From contig OY762280.1 in NCBI GenBank assembly GCA_963665525.1, forward strand, positions 3,658,001 through 3,722,000: a DNA stretch of 64,000 nt. The letters are read 5' to 3'. Both the position numbers and the translations under genes were made by a program. Within the stretch, counting starts at the first letter, position 1; each line of letters begins with the position of its first letter. Under the pieces are notes generated by a model that had not been told where the DNA came from, searched no databases, and saw only the letters and a program-made list of their open reading frames with translations. Origin of the DNA: UBA12077 sp963665525. Lineage in GTDB: Bacteria; Bacteroidota; Bacteroidia; Bacteroidales; UBA12077. Positions 1-9,182 of the stretch are shown one piece after another.

Positions 1-1
1 A

Positions 2-706
2 CTAGATCCAAACGAGACAGTGATAGCAGAGGCGGGAGCTATGTTATATATGGAAGAAGGTATCCATTTTGATACTAAATTAGGCGATGGTTCTACTCCT
101 AACCAAGGTTTAATGGGAAAGCTTCTTTCTGCAGGAAGCAGGATGTTAACTGGTGAATCGATTTTTATGACACATTTTACCAACCAGGGTTTAGGTAAAA
201 GAAAAGTATCTTTTGCTGCCCCTTATCCCGGAAAAATTATTCCTGTTGATTTAAAAGAATGTGGAGGACAAATCATTGTCCAAAAAGATGGCTTTTTATG
301 TGCAGCCATGGGAACAAAAGTGTCTATAACCTTAAATCGTCGTTTAGGAGCAGGACTTCTTGGAGGTGAAGGATTTATATTACAAAAACTCGAAGGTGAT
401 GGAAAAACTTTTTTACATGCAGGCGGAACAGTCATTGAAAAAACGCTAAATAACGAAACACTAAGAATTGATACAGGATGTATTGTAGCATATGAACCTC
501 AAATCGATTTCAGTATTGAATCATCAGGGAGTCTTAAATCAATGGTGTTTGGTGGTGAGGGTATTTTCCTGGCTACACTCCGTGGAACAGGAAAAGTTTG
601 GTTACAATCAATGCCTATTCGTAAGCTTATTCAACGCTTATCTCCAATGGGAGGAAATGCTAAAAAAGGTAGCCAATCCATTTTAGGAAACTTTTTAGAA
701 GGATAA
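2..706 (+). CDS. AIM24/TIGR00266 family protein, 5' end missing
   Basis: The reading frame is open to the left edge: codons before the first possible GTG at 20 read LDPNET and continue into the family-typical VIAEAGAM, so the gene begins outside the window. The visible ~234 residues are glycine-rich beta strands with repeated GGEG and GTG turns (e.g. GLLGGEGFILQKLEG, VFGGEGIFLATLRGTG), the hallmark of the AIM24-like beta-roll, and the product ends near GNFLEG. No signal peptide can be judged. The biochemical role of bacterial members is unknown; the eukaryotic name comes from a mitochondrial protein. A strong hairpin follows the stop, so transcription probably ends here. Confidence 0.85.
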   Translation, partial: LDPNETVIAEAGAMLYMEEGIHFDTKLGDGSTPNQGLMGKLLSAGSRMLTGESIFMTHFTNQGLGKRKVSFAAPYPGKIIPVDLKECGGQIIVQKDGFLCAAMGTKVSITLNRRLGAGLLGGEGFILQKLEGDGKTFLHAGGTVIEKTLNNETLRIDTGCIVAYEPQIDFSIESSGSLKSMVFGGEGIFLATLRGTGKVWLQSMPIRKLIQRLSPMGGNAKKGSQSILGNFLEG

Positions 707-725
707 AATTTAACTATATATTTCA

Positions 726-767
726 ATCCTGACATGTTTTTAATACATGTCAGGATATATTTTTTAT
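726..767 (+). terminator. Intrinsic terminator after AIM24 gene (perfect 12-bp stem)
   Basis: ATCCTGACATGT at 726-737 is exactly reverse-complementary to ACATGTCAGGAT at 745-756, with a 7-nt loop, and T-rich sequence follows to 767. This fits a rho-independent terminator. Because a RAYT transposase gene comes next, the palindrome could also be a REP-like element. Confidence 0.7.
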
Positions 768-805
768 TCGTTTTTTTCTACTCTTGTATTCTAATATTAA
801 GAAAT

Positions 806-1408
806 ATGTTATTTGAGAAAGGGAATTTATATCATATTTATAATCAGGGAAATAATAAGCAGAAAATATTTTTTATTGATGATAATTATCTCTTTTTCCT
901 TAATAAAATTGAAACATACATTTTACCATATGCCGATATTCTTGCCTGGTGTTTAATGCCTAATCACTTTCATTTAATGCTATTAATAAAAGAAGAAGAA
1001 TTGAATACAAGTGATCCGATGACTTTAAGTCATCAGATCACTAAAAGAACATTGAATAATTCAATAGCAATAATGCTACGGTCATATACAAGAGCAATAA
1101 ATAAACAAAACGGAACAAGTGGTTCGTTATTTCGTCAAAAAACTAAAGCCGAATGTCTAAATTGCCCTAAAGGAATAAAACCATCATTTATTAATAAAAA
1201 TGGAATTACAAGAATAAACATATCAAATCCTGAAAGAGAATATCCCCAGATATGTTTTAATTATATACATCAAAATCCTGTAAAAGCGAATTTAGTTAAA
1301 GAAGAAACGGACTGGGAGTATTCATCAGCTAAAGACTATGCTGGTTTACGTTATGGAAAACTGGTAAACAAACTTATAGCAAAAAATTATCTTATCTTAG
1401 AACCTTAA
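806..1408 (+). CDS. REP-associated tyrosine transposase (RAYT, Y1/IS200-like)
   Basis: A 200-residue protein starting MLFEKGNLYHIYNQG. It carries the Y1-transposase HUH signature as PNHFHLML and a downstream helix with the probable nucleophilic tyrosine, YIHQNPVKANLV. RAYTs are single-copy domesticated relatives of IS200/IS605 transposases that act on REP palindromes. I chose the ATG at 806 because an in-frame ATG at 734 lies inside the preceding terminator hairpin and would add 24 hydrophobic residues before the conserved N-terminus. The gene contains an 8-bp perfect inverted repeat at 1018-1034 in a region that links the two conserved halves. No IS ends or target duplication are evident, so I call it a chromosomal RAYT, not an intact IS. 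Confidence 0.85.
   Translation: MLFEKGNLYHIYNQGNNKQKIFFIDDNYLFFLNKIETYILPYADILAWCLMPNHFHLMLLIKEEELNTSDPMTLSHQITKRTLNNSIAIMLRSYTRAINKQNGTSGSLFRQKTKAECLNCPKGIKPSFINKNGITRINISNPEREYPQICFNYIHQNPVKANLVKEETDWEYSSAKDYAGLRYGKLVNKLIAKNYLILEP
1018..1034. repeat. 8-bp perfect inverted repeat inside RAYT gene
   Basis: GATGACTT and AAGTCATC flank a single T. The sequence encodes part of the segment DPMTLSHQ between the HUH motif and the FRQKTKAE region. It may be a REP-type palindrome carried in frame. This rests on the palindrome only; other genomic copies cannot be seen here. Confidence 0.5.
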
Positions 1409-1440
1409 TATCATATTAGGATTGTGCAAAAAAATCAGTT

Positions 1441-2472
1441 ATGTCAGAAAAATTAGGTGTTTTAGAATTTTATACGCTTTCTAGGTCAATTCCTGTTATT
1501 GATGTTCGTACTCCAAAAGAATTTGAAACAGGACATATCCCAGGAGCATATAATATTCCTATTTTTACCAATGAAGAAAGAGCTATTGTTGGAACTACCT
1601 ATAAAAAGGAGGGTAAAGAACCAGCTGTATTACAAGGTTTAGAAATTGTTGGAAATAAACTACGCCTGTTTGCCGATACAGCTCGTAAATTATCGGTTAA
1701 CAACACCTTACTGGTTCATTGCTGGCGCGGAGGAATGCGCAGTGGAAGCATGGCCTGGTTATTCGAAACCGTTGGAATTAAAACCTTTATCCTGGAAGGT
1801 GGTTACAAAGCTTTCAGAAAATATGGAAAACAACAGCTTGCTGCATCAAAAAACATTATCATACTGGGAGGGCTCACCGGAAGTGGGAAAACAGAAAAGC
1901 TATTAAGGATTAAAGAACAAGGAGAGCAGGTTGTTGACCTGGAAGGACTTGCTCACCATAAAGGTTCTGCTTTTGGATCTCTGGGTCAGGAACCTCAACC
2001 AACCAACGAACAATTCGAAAACAACTTACTCTATGAATGGTTGTCTTTGGATATCCAAAAGCCTATCTGGCTCGAAGATGAAAGTCACTCCATCGGAGCA
2101 AACTGGATTCCAAACGAATTATTCCAAACGATGCGAACGGCTCCTGTAATAAAAGTTGAAATTGATAAAAACTTACGCATAGAACGATTGCTTAACGAAT
2201 ATGCAAATTTCGACTCAAAATACCTTGAAGAATGTATTTTAAGAATAGGGAAAAGGTTAGGAGGTCAAAATGTAAAAGAAGCTATAGAATCGCTTAAAAA
2301 AGGCGATTTAAGAAAGGTTGCTGATATTAGTCTTACATATTACGATAAGAGTTATAATTTTGGATTAGATCAACGAAATAAAGGCACTGTTTTTCCTATT
2401 AAGATAGATGCTGATAATCCTGACAAAAATGCTAAAAAATTAATACGGTTTGTTAAAACCATTTCAAACTAA
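1441..2472 (+). CDS. mnmH: tRNA 2-selenouridine synthase MnmH (SelU)
   Basis: A 343-residue two-domain protein of normal family length. The N-terminal rhodanese domain (about residues 5-125) contains the active-site loop HCWRGGMRSG with Cys94. A P-loop follows, GLTGSGKT at 144-151, in the C-terminal domain. MnmH replaces sulfur by selenium at the wobble uridine 34 of Lys, Glu and Gln tRNAs through a geranylated intermediate, using selenophosphate. It therefore implies a selD gene elsewhere; none is in this window. It follows the RAYT by 32 nt on the same strand and ends at a bidirectional hairpin facing the convergent gene at 2509. Confidence 0.95.
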   Translation: MSEKLGVLEFYTLSRSIPVIDVRTPKEFETGHIPGAYNIPIFTNEERAIVGTTYKKEGKEPAVLQGLEIVGNKLRLFADTARKLSVNNTLLVHCWRGGMRSGSMAWLFETVGIKTFILEGGYKAFRKYGKQQLAASKNIIILGGLTGSGKTEKLLRIKEQGEQVVDLEGLAHHKGSAFGSLGQEPQPTNEQFENNLLYEWLSLDIQKPIWLEDESHSIGANWIPNELFQTMRTAPVIKVEIDKNLRIERLLNEYANFDSKYLEECILRIGKRLGGQNVKEAIESLKKGDLRKVADISLTYYDKSYNFGLDQRNKGTVFPIKIDADNPDKNAKKLIRFVKTISN

Positions 2473-2480
2473 TAAAAAAA

Positions 2481-2500
2481 GGAGACAATAATTTGTCTCC
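2481..2500. terminator. Bidirectional terminator between convergent genes
   Basis: GGAGACAA and TTGTCTCC form an 8-bp stem with loop TAAT. An A-rich run precedes and a T-rich run follows, so it can end both mnmH and the minus-strand gene. Confidence 0.8.
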
Positions 2501-2508
2501 CTTTATAT

Positions 2509-3360
2509 TTATTTATTTTTTCCTGCAGTCATCCCAGGATCTAACTCAAAACTTAAAGAGTGACTATTCTGCAGTACTTTTTCAGATTCTTTAAATGTGT
2601 CCTTCCAATCAATATTCATAGTAGCAAACTGCATATCTAAAATGCGGCCTTCAATTTTAAATTTAGCTGTAAATTTTACTTCATCCCCCTTTTGCAAAAT
2701 TTCTTGTTTCGATTTTCTTTCCATGTTTGCAAATTCACCTTTTTCGGTGCTTACAACCAACTTACTTGGATCAAAAATACCAACTTTGTCACCAGTATAA
2801 GTACATGTGAATTTTGCATAGGTTTCTTGTGTTCTTTGACTTACATCATTTAAGTTAATTTTAAACCCTCCTGTTTCAAAACTGTTTTTATTGGCTGGTA
2901 ACTGAAACATTTCTGCTTCTAATGCTTCTCCGTTTACTGAAACTAAATAGATTCCTTTAATCTCAACATCCAATTGCTCAACATGAAAATTTGCATCTCC
3001 TGTTACCTTAGCAACAAAGCTTTTTGATTTACCTGGAGCAATAATTAAACCTCCTGAAATTAATGATGCTAATCCACTCTTTGGTTTTGGTGAGTATGAT
3101 CCATGATCAAAAGTAAATACAAACTCTTCAGGACTTACGAATATATAGTCCCGGGATTTATTCGTAACATTCACTTTCATCTGGCAAAATGCCTGCTGTG
3201 CATGTGCATCCGAAATTTCAATCTTATAATTGTCGGTTTCAATAGCATTTACCTTTTTAAAATGATTTTCGTGATTTGGATCATTAACATCCTGAGCATT
3301 AATAATAAATGTTGATAACAATAAGCCTAAACTTACCAATAGAATGAATTTGTGTTTCAT
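2509..3360 (-). CDS. Secreted protein of unknown function
   Basis: A 283-residue protein with a clear signal peptide (MKHKFILLVSLGLLLSTFIINAQ, cleavage after the Ala-Gln typical of Bacteroidota). The mature part is predicted beta-rich, with two segments that look alike: residues ~45-150 and ~165-270 both discuss-type patterns of alternating hydrophobics ending in a K-F-x-A-K-F/V motif (SKSFVAKVTG, EVKFTAKFKI). This suggests two tandem beta-sandwich modules, but I recognise no family. It is a single gene: about 240 bp of AT-rich sequence separates it from the next minus-strand gene. Periplasmic or surface location is inferred from the signal peptide alone. Confidence 0.75.
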   Translation of the reverse strand: MKHKFILLVSLGLLLSTFIINAQDVNDPNHENHFKKVNAIETDNYKIEISDAHAQQAFCQMKVNVTNKSRDYIFVSPEEFVFTFDHGSYSPKPKSGLASLISGGLIIAPGKSKSFVAKVTGDANFHVEQLDVEIKGIYLVSVNGEALEAEMFQLPANKNSFETGGFKINLNDVSQRTQETYAKFTCTYTGDKVGIFDPSKLVVSTEKGEFANMERKSKQEILQKGDEVKFTAKFKIEGRILDMQFATMNIDWKDTFKESEKVLQNSHSLSFELDPGMTAGKNK

Positions 3361-3603
3361 GTTTTAATTTTAAAGGTTAATAAGATTTTTAAAAATGACC
3401 CTGAAGATACAAATCATATGCCAATTGGCAAGGGCTATCTATTATAAAAGAACGTAAGAAAGAACTCTTAAATTAAGTAAGCAGTTTTAACGTGTTGGAT
3501 CTAAATATACTCCTCATCTTTGTTGTTAGCTATTTTAAATTTATTTATATAAAAAATCAAGCCCAAAGTAATTTACTCCGGGTTAATTTCATATAATTGA
3601 GAT

Positions 3604-4701
3604 TTATTCTAATATCTCTTTTACTTTATGGTAAAGATCATCTCCTTTAATGTTTTTTGCGATAATTATTCCATTTTCATCAATTAAAAAATTAGTGGGA
3701 ATAGCAACAATACCATACTTAGTTACTCCATCGCAATCCCAATAATTTAAATCACTCCACTGAATCCATTGTAGTTTATCTGTCTTTATTGCATTAATCC
3801 AATCTTTCTCAGATTTATCTAATGATATCCCCAGTACATTAAATCCTTTTTGATGAAATTCGTTATAGACATGCACAATATTTGGATTTTCTCTTCGACA
3901 AGGAGAACACCATGCAGCCCAAAAATCAAGTAGTAATAATTTTCCTTTAGGCAAGTCAGAGAATTTAACTTCTTGTCCTTCTATGTTTTTTGAAATAAAA
4001 TTTGGGGCAGGCATTCCAGTGGCAGTACTTTTTAATGCTTCAATCCTGCCTTTTATTTTGATCATGATTGGCGTATTTAAAACCTCATCGGATACATCTT
4101 TGATTAAATCTTCTATCTCTGTGTAGTCCATATTTACTGTTGCCGATCTGATTAATGGAGGAACAATATATGATGAACCATGTGTTTTGATAAACTCTAT
4201 TTCAAAAGCCTTCAATTCTTTTGAGATATCCATGTAATCATTATATATTTTGCTCATTAGTGCTGTATCATTTTTCGCTTGTGCATCATAATAAGGCTTT
4301 TCCAGATCATTCATTTTTTTATGATATGGTTCTAATAGCTTTTTATAAGCAATATACTCATCATTCACTGATGATCCAATAACTTTTATTAATCCTAAAG
4401 AATCAACCTGTCCTGTAATTTCAATCTCTGAGTTTTCAAGGAAAAAATCTAATCGCCCATTTTGATCTTCAATCTCAAAATAATATAACTCAGGGAAATT
4501 CACATTCCCCGTAAGCTTAAACTGATCATTTTCAACAATTGTTGAGTCAACAATAACAAAATTCTTTCCAACTCGCTTTGAAAGATATACATTTAAACCA
4601 CTAGCACCGGCTATATTTCCTTGTATCACATAACCAGGTTCATTCTTACATGAGAATATGACAAATAAGCTAATAAATAGATAAATTAAATTCTTCATCA
4701 T
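3604..4701 (-). CDS. TlpA-like thioredoxin-fold lipoprotein (DUF4369 + redoxin)
   Basis: A 365-residue lipoprotein: the N-terminus MMKNLIYLFISLFVIFSC has a lipobox ending at Cys18. Residues ~24-115 match the DUF4369-type beta domain (GNIAGASGLNVYLSKR). After a helical linker, residues ~230-365 form a TlpA/AhpC-TSA domain with the redox motif WCSPC (Cys265, Cys268) and the cis-proline region AIPTNFLID. Such proteins are envelope-anchored thiol-disulfide oxidoreductases, probably reductive and partnered by a DsbD-like donor not seen here. The substrate is unknown. It is transcribed alone; a strong terminator of the next gene lies upstream. Confidence 0.9.
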   Translation of the reverse strand: MMKNLIYLFISLFVIFSCKNEPGYVIQGNIAGASGLNVYLSKRVGKNFVIVDSTIVENDQFKLTGNVNFPELYYFEIEDQNGRLDFFLENSEIEITGQVDSLGLIKVIGSSVNDEYIAYKKLLEPYHKKMNDLEKPYYDAQAKNDTALMSKIYNDYMDISKELKAFEIEFIKTHGSSYIVPPLIRSATVNMDYTEIEDLIKDVSDEVLNTPIMIKIKGRIEALKSTATGMPAPNFISKNIEGQEVKFSDLPKGKLLLLDFWAAWCSPCRRENPNIVHVYNEFHQKGFNVLGISLDKSEKDWINAIKTDKLQWIQWSDLNYWDCDGVTKYGIVAIPTNFLIDENGIIIAKNIKGDDLYHKVKEILE

Positions 4702-4789
4702 TTGTAAATTAAAGTGTTATACGTTCATTTTATTGAAATAACTGACGTTAATTATACTTTTCTGCTGCATCAAGATATTATAAAATAAA

Positions 4790-4814
4790 AACCCCGAAGC
4801 AAAACTTCGGGGTT
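4790..4814 (-). terminator. Intrinsic terminator of the GLUG-protein gene
   Basis: AACCCCGAAG and CTTCGGGGTT form a 10-bp GC-rich stem. Read on the minus strand it is followed by a run of T residues (the A-rich stretch at 4780-4790). It lies 20 bp after the stop of the 1063-residue gene. Confidence 0.9.
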
Positions 4815-4833
4815 CCATTATAACAATGAATAT

Positions 4834-7800
4834 CTATCTTTTTATAATTTTTGATGTGTATATTTTATTTGCCTTATATACATTTACGAAATATATTCCA
4901 GCATTAAAAGAAGTCATATCTATTTGCTCGGTCTTAGTACTAATACTTTTGTCAATAATAATTCTTCCTGTTATGTCAGTAATTGTCATTCTATCTATAT
5001 TTTCACTAAAGGTAATATTTAAGGTTTCAGTAACAGGATTAGGATATAAAAGGATTCCTAAGTTTTCATAATCACGAATAACTGTTGTGATATCCGCCGT
5101 ATTCTCGTATCCCTGCCAGTATAAAAACGGATAACCTTCATTTTCATTGCTATTTATCCCCCAGTAATCTCTAGGTCCATTAAATGACTCATCCATAAAA
5201 TCCCATCCAGCATTAATATATGCATTAACATCTTGCATTTCTACAGTTGTCAAACCTTCTCCTCCAACACTAGTATTTCGACCTGATGTTTCAGTATCCC
5301 AAAAACTAGAAGTTGTATATCCGTAATTGTCGCCTACTAATCCTCCACAAATACTAGAGCCAGCTATTACTCTTGATCGACTATAACAACCAAGAATTAC
5401 ATCTGTATTTACACCTACTAAACCTCCTGCATATTCATTCCCAATAACATCCCCGGTAGCATATGAACTTGTTATATAGTTTTCATTTATACCCACTAAA
5501 CCACCAACTACGTCATAATTAGCTCTCGCAGTTGCATCACTATATGAAATACTTACTGTACCATTATTATATCCTGCTAAACCACCTACATAATTATAAC
5601 CAACAATATTCCCATTTGAATATGAACATGTAATGATATCCTGATTCTCTCCAACCAGACCACCTACCATATTACCACTGCAATTTACATCTGAATTGCT
5701 ATAGCAATTTGAAACTGAGGATGCATTATATCCAACTAAACCACCAGTTAGATTAAATCCTGTAACATTTCCTGTAGAATGACAATCTGTAATAGGTCCA
5801 GCATTCTCTCCTATAAAACCACCTGCTACATCCCCACTGGAATTTACATCGGAATTACTATAACAGTTTGAAACCTTTGCTTCATTATATCCAGCTAGTC
5901 CCCCTGTTAAACTATATCCGGTAACATTTCCAATGGAATGACTCTTTGTTATTTGACCTTCATTGTTTCCAACCAATCCGCCAACAAGGCCATACGAAGA
6001 GCTAACATTAACTTTGCTGTAACATGAAGTAATCTTACCATTATTATATCCCGTTAAGCCACCTGCTATAGCTCTCCAGTCATTGCTAGTATTACTTACA
6101 CATATTCCCGTTGTGTAACAATTTGTGATTTCTCCACCTTCGTAATACCCGGCCAAACCTCCAAGTTTTTTGCTCCCCTTAATGTTTACATTAGTTAATC
6201 CCAGGTTTTTAACCGTGGCATTTTTGGTTACACCAAACAAACCAATTAAACTATCTGTTGGCCGATTAATATATAAATGATTGATTATATATTCTCCCCC
6301 ATCATAATTGCCTTCGAATACGGAAGTTAAGTTTCCAATAGGGCTAAACCCATTACCATTATCCCAATTCACGGTTGTCGAAACATCAATATCGGCAGTT
6401 TGGATAAAATACTTATTCCACACCGTATCGCTGCGCATTAACCAGGCTAAATTTGCGCGATTAGAGATAATATAAGGATTATCTGAACTACCTTCTCCAT
6501 CAGGTATTTCTGTCTCTATATCGGTTATTTCACTCGCAACTGTTCCATTAGTTTCATACATCTCAGTACCATCACAGACATTATAAGCATAAACTTTAAA
6601 ATAATATTCAGTTAATTCTGATAAGCCTGTCACTGTGATATTTGGATTATTAGACGTGCCAAAATAGATACATTGTTGACTATTGTTTTGCCATAGGATT
6701 TCAGCAACAGGCTCTGTTCCATCTTCAGGATCAAGCCACAAATCTTCTGAATTTATATAAATGGCATATCCAACCGTTATATAACCAGACTCATCAAAAC
6801 TATTAAGAGTAATGCTATTCCCATCAATACTACCAAAAACAATATTACTCGGTGCCGAGTATGGAGCTTCGCACTCTAAATTAATACTAGTATAATTCTG
6901 CCAGTGTAAAAATGGATAACCAGCATTATCACTACTGTTGATACCCCATAAATCTTCTGTCCCATTTATAGTTTCATCTATAAAATCCCAGTTAGCAACT
7001 AAATAGCTCCCTATATATTTCATCTCTGATATTGTTAATCCAACTCCTCCATCACTTGTATTTTGATTTGAAGTTTCTTTATCCCAAAAACAATTTGATA
7101 TAAATCCACGAGAAATATAATTGCTCCCTATAAGACCTCCAAGAACATCATTCCCTACAACTTCTGTAGTGGAATATGATCTTGTTACTACTCCTAGCTT
7201 TACATCTGGAGAGTAATACCTCACCTCATCATTATACCCAATTAATCCACCTATTATTTTATTCCCAGAGACAATCCCCTTAGAATATATATTGGTTACA
7301 ATTCCTTCATTTTTCCCTGCAAATCCTCCTACTGTGTTATTCCCGATAACATTACATATTGAATATGATTTATTTATTTCACCATTATGCGAATACCAGG
7401 TAATAAAATGATCATTTAATCCAACAAATCCACCTACTGTGTTATTTCCTGTAACATCCGCCTCAGAATAACAATTATAGATATATCGTAGATTTTTACC
7501 AACAAAACCACCAACTTCATCAGTTCCGTGGATATTCCCTTTTGTATAACATTTGTTTATTTGTCCATTATATAAAAATCCTACAAATCCACCAACCTTA
7601 TTGCCTCCATTGATATCAACATTTGATAATCCTAAACTATCGATTCTGGCAGAAACTTTTCCAAATAATCCTATCTCATTTTCCAAAGGGCGATTTATAT
7701 ATAAACTATCAATAATTTGACCTTTCCCATTATACTTACCCGTAAACGATTTTGTTGAATTCCCTATTGGAGATAACCCTTTCTGTGCATCCCAATTTTT

Positions 7801-8025
7801 AGATTCTGCTGCATCAATATCAGCAGTTTGAATAAAATGTTTGTCCCAAACAGTATCGCTTTGTGTCAGCCAATAAAGATTTTCCAATGATGCTATTTGG
7901 TATGGATTACTTTCAGAACCATCTCCAGCGGATGGAGGAGTTGCTGTTTGGGAAAATACATGTAATGGTAATATTAAAACAAAGGCTAGTATAGCATGTT
8001 TTATGTATGTAATTTTTCTCATCAT
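4834..8025 (-). CDS. Secreted GLUG-repeat protein with fibronectin-like domain and T9SS type A tail
   Basis: A 1063-residue exported protein. Signal peptide at ~1-25. Residues ~33-375 and ~507-970 are two homologous halves. Each starts with a similar block (G-x-S-x-NPY, then DTVW-x-K-FIQTADID and SPIGN) and continues as GLUG repeats of the form GGLVGxNxGxIxxCYSxGxV, roughly 6 in the first half and 9 in the second. Residues ~385-505 between them look like a fibronectin type III module. Residues ~988-1063 are a Por-type secretion tail (LYPNPVTETLNI ... GIYFVNVY ... SKIIKR), the signal for type IX secretion and surface anchoring. GLUG proteins are often adhesin-like; the ligand here is unknown. 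It is 34 bp downstream of a PKD lipoprotein gene and is probably co-transcribed with it. Confidence 0.92.
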   Translation of the reverse strand: MMRKITYIKHAILAFVLILPLHVFSQTATPPSAGDGSESNPYQIASLENLYWLTQSDTVWDKHFIQTADIDAAESKNWDAQKGLSPIGNSTKSFTGKYNGKGQIIDSLYINRPLENEIGLFGKVSARIDSLGLSNVDINGGNKVGGFVGFLYNGQINKCYTKGNIHGTDEVGGFVGKNLRYIYNCYSEADVTGNNTVGGFVGLNDHFITWYSHNGEINKSYSICNVIGNNTVGGFAGKNEGIVTNIYSKGIVSGNKIIGGLIGYNDEVRYYSPDVKLGVVTRSYSTTEVVGNDVLGGLIGSNYISRGFISNCFWDKETSNQNTSDGGVGLTISEMKYIGSYLVANWDFIDETINGTEDLWGINSSDNAGYPFLHWQNYTSINLECEAPYSAPSNIVFGSIDGNSITLNSFDESGYITVGYAIYINSEDLWLDPEDGTEPVAEILWQNNSQQCIYFGTSNNPNITVTGLSELTEYYFKVYAYNVCDGTEMYETNGTVASEITDIETEIPDGEGSSDNPYIISNRANLAWLMRSDTVWNKYFIQTADIDVSTTVNWDNGNGFSPIGNLTSVFEGNYDGGEYIINHLYINRPTDSLIGLFGVTKNATVKNLGLTNVNIKGSKKLGGLAGYYEGGEITNCYTTGICVSNTSNDWRAIAGGLTGYNNGKITSCYSKVNVSSSYGLVGGLVGNNEGQITKSHSIGNVTGYSLTGGLAGYNEAKVSNCYSNSDVNSSGDVAGGFIGENAGPITDCHSTGNVTGFNLTGGLVGYNASSVSNCYSNSDVNCSGNMVGGLVGENQDIITCSYSNGNIVGYNYVGGLAGYNNGTVSISYSDATARANYDVVGGLVGINENYITSSYATGDVIGNEYAGGLVGVNTDVILGCYSRSRVIAGSSICGGLVGDNYGYTTSSFWDTETSGRNTSVGGEGLTTVEMQDVNAYINAGWDFMDESFNGPRDYWGINSNENEGYPFLYWQGYENTADITTVIRDYENLGILLYPNPVTETLNITFSENIDRMTITDITGRIIIDKSISTKTEQIDMTSFNAGIYFVNVYKANKIYTSKIIKR

Positions 8026-8059
8026 CTTACTAAAATTAAAATAGATCGTATTGATTAAT

Positions 8060-8998
8060 TTATTTGCATTTTTTATACCCGGTTACAGGAACTACTTTAA
8101 CTTTCTCGAGTGGTACAGATAAAATGTTTTTATCTGTAGTAATATTCGGCTCAGGATCTTTTTGAGTTTTTACATTCGTATTAAATGATAAGTCTACAAA
8201 TTGATTGATTGTCCAGGGAATATCAAAGTCTTCTCCATCAATCCAGTTAGTATAACCTCCTGGAGAATATGCCCTAATTTCCATATCATTATTTGCGAAG
8301 TAATATCCAATTCCATATTTCATACGATCATTTGGTATAATAACTTCTTCGAACGATTCAAAATCAGGATCTCTATAGTTTACCAAAAAGTGAGTAATAT
8401 TGGTATTACTATTATTAGTCATATTAAAGAATATTAGTTCAGATGGTAAGTCTAGAATGTAATAGTAATACTCAGAAAAATCAATTCTCAAATCCCAGTA
8501 AAGCAATATACCTGTCTGTTCACCATTTAAATCTTTACCAGAAGTTTCGATATAACTGCTAACAGAATTTTCATCAAATCGAGCGAAATGCAGTTGCGAA
8601 TTTGAAGGCAGTAGTTTTGTCTGGTTACCAATAGTAACTTCGGCTTCTGATGGCATATTGTTTGTAAAACGTGCTATATGAACATAGTCTGTCTTGAAGA
8701 TCCAATCACTACCACCATCATTAGAAACCTCTAATGTTACATCATATACACCAGGCTGGGTATAAAGAACCGTTGGGTTTTGTTCAGTTGATTTTTCTGG
8801 AATACCTCCCTCAAATGTCCAGTTCCACTTTTTGGGATTATTGCTTGATAAATCTGTAAAAGTGATTTTAATATTCTCATTTATATCTTCCTGTGAAACT
8901 AAAAAATCACCAGTTGGCGGTTCTACCTCCTCACAGCAATAAAGAAATAATGAAAAAGGAATAGCTAAAGCTAAATGAATAAGTAGTTTTTTTCTCAT
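8060..8998 (-). CDS. PKD-domain lipoprotein
   Basis: A 312-residue protein. The N-terminus MRKKLLIHLALAIPFSLFLYCC ends in a Cys pair consistent with a lipobox. Residues ~30-110 form a PKD module with the signature WNWTFEGG, then QNPTVLYTQPGVYDVTLEVSN. The rest (~115-312) has alternating aromatic/hydrophobic strands and no family I recognise. PKD modules mediate protein or carbohydrate contacts on the surface. It lies immediately upstream of the GLUG/T9SS gene, suggesting that the two products act together at the cell surface. Confidence 0.85.
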   Translation of the reverse strand: MRKKLLIHLALAIPFSLFLYCCEEVEPPTGDFLVSQEDINENIKITFTDLSSNNPKKWNWTFEGGIPEKSTEQNPTVLYTQPGVYDVTLEVSNDGGSDWIFKTDYVHIARFTNNMPSEAEVTIGNQTKLLPSNSQLHFARFDENSVSSYIETSGKDLNGEQTGILLYWDLRIDFSEYYYYILDLPSELIFFNMTNNSNTNITHFLVNYRDPDFESFEEVIIPNDRMKYGIGYYFANNDMEIRAYSPGGYTNWIDGEDFDIPWTINQFVDLSFNTNVKTQKDPEPNITTDKNILSVPLEKVKVVPVTGYKKCK

Positions 8999-9132
8999 GA
9001 TACAATTTTCCGAATGAATTAATAAAAAGGTCGATGTTAAAGATATATTTTAATTGTATAAAAAAAAATGTTATTAATGTGTTTTATAATTATGATTGGT
9101 TATTAGAGAAAGACTTACTATTAATGCAATAA

Positions 9133-9162
9133 AAAAGGGACTTTCAATTGAAAGTCCCTTTT
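9133..9162 (-). terminator. Terminator of yceD-rpmF-plsX-fabH operon
   Basis: AAAAGGGACTTTCAA and TTGAAAGTCCCTTTT form a perfect 15+15 palindrome. It lies 20 bp after the fabH stop and ends in T residues on the minus strand. Confidence 0.9.
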
Positions 9163-9182
9163 AATTTTTATATTATTTAATG

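Noticed and set aside
734..805. 24-residue hydrophobic N-terminal extension of the RAYT protein
   Set aside because: The first ATG is inside the preceding terminator hairpin and the added residues are not part of the conserved RAYT start MLFEKGNLYHIYNQ.
4826..5071. 81-residue hydrophobic frame on the plus strand
   Set aside because: It is antisense to the C-terminal region of the GLUG/T9SS gene; its composition is that of a reverse reading, with no supporting start site.
5400..6000. Regularly spaced repeated DNA resembling a CRISPR array
   Set aside because: The repeats follow the GLUG protein repeats codon by codon and differ in sequence; spacing is set by the protein.
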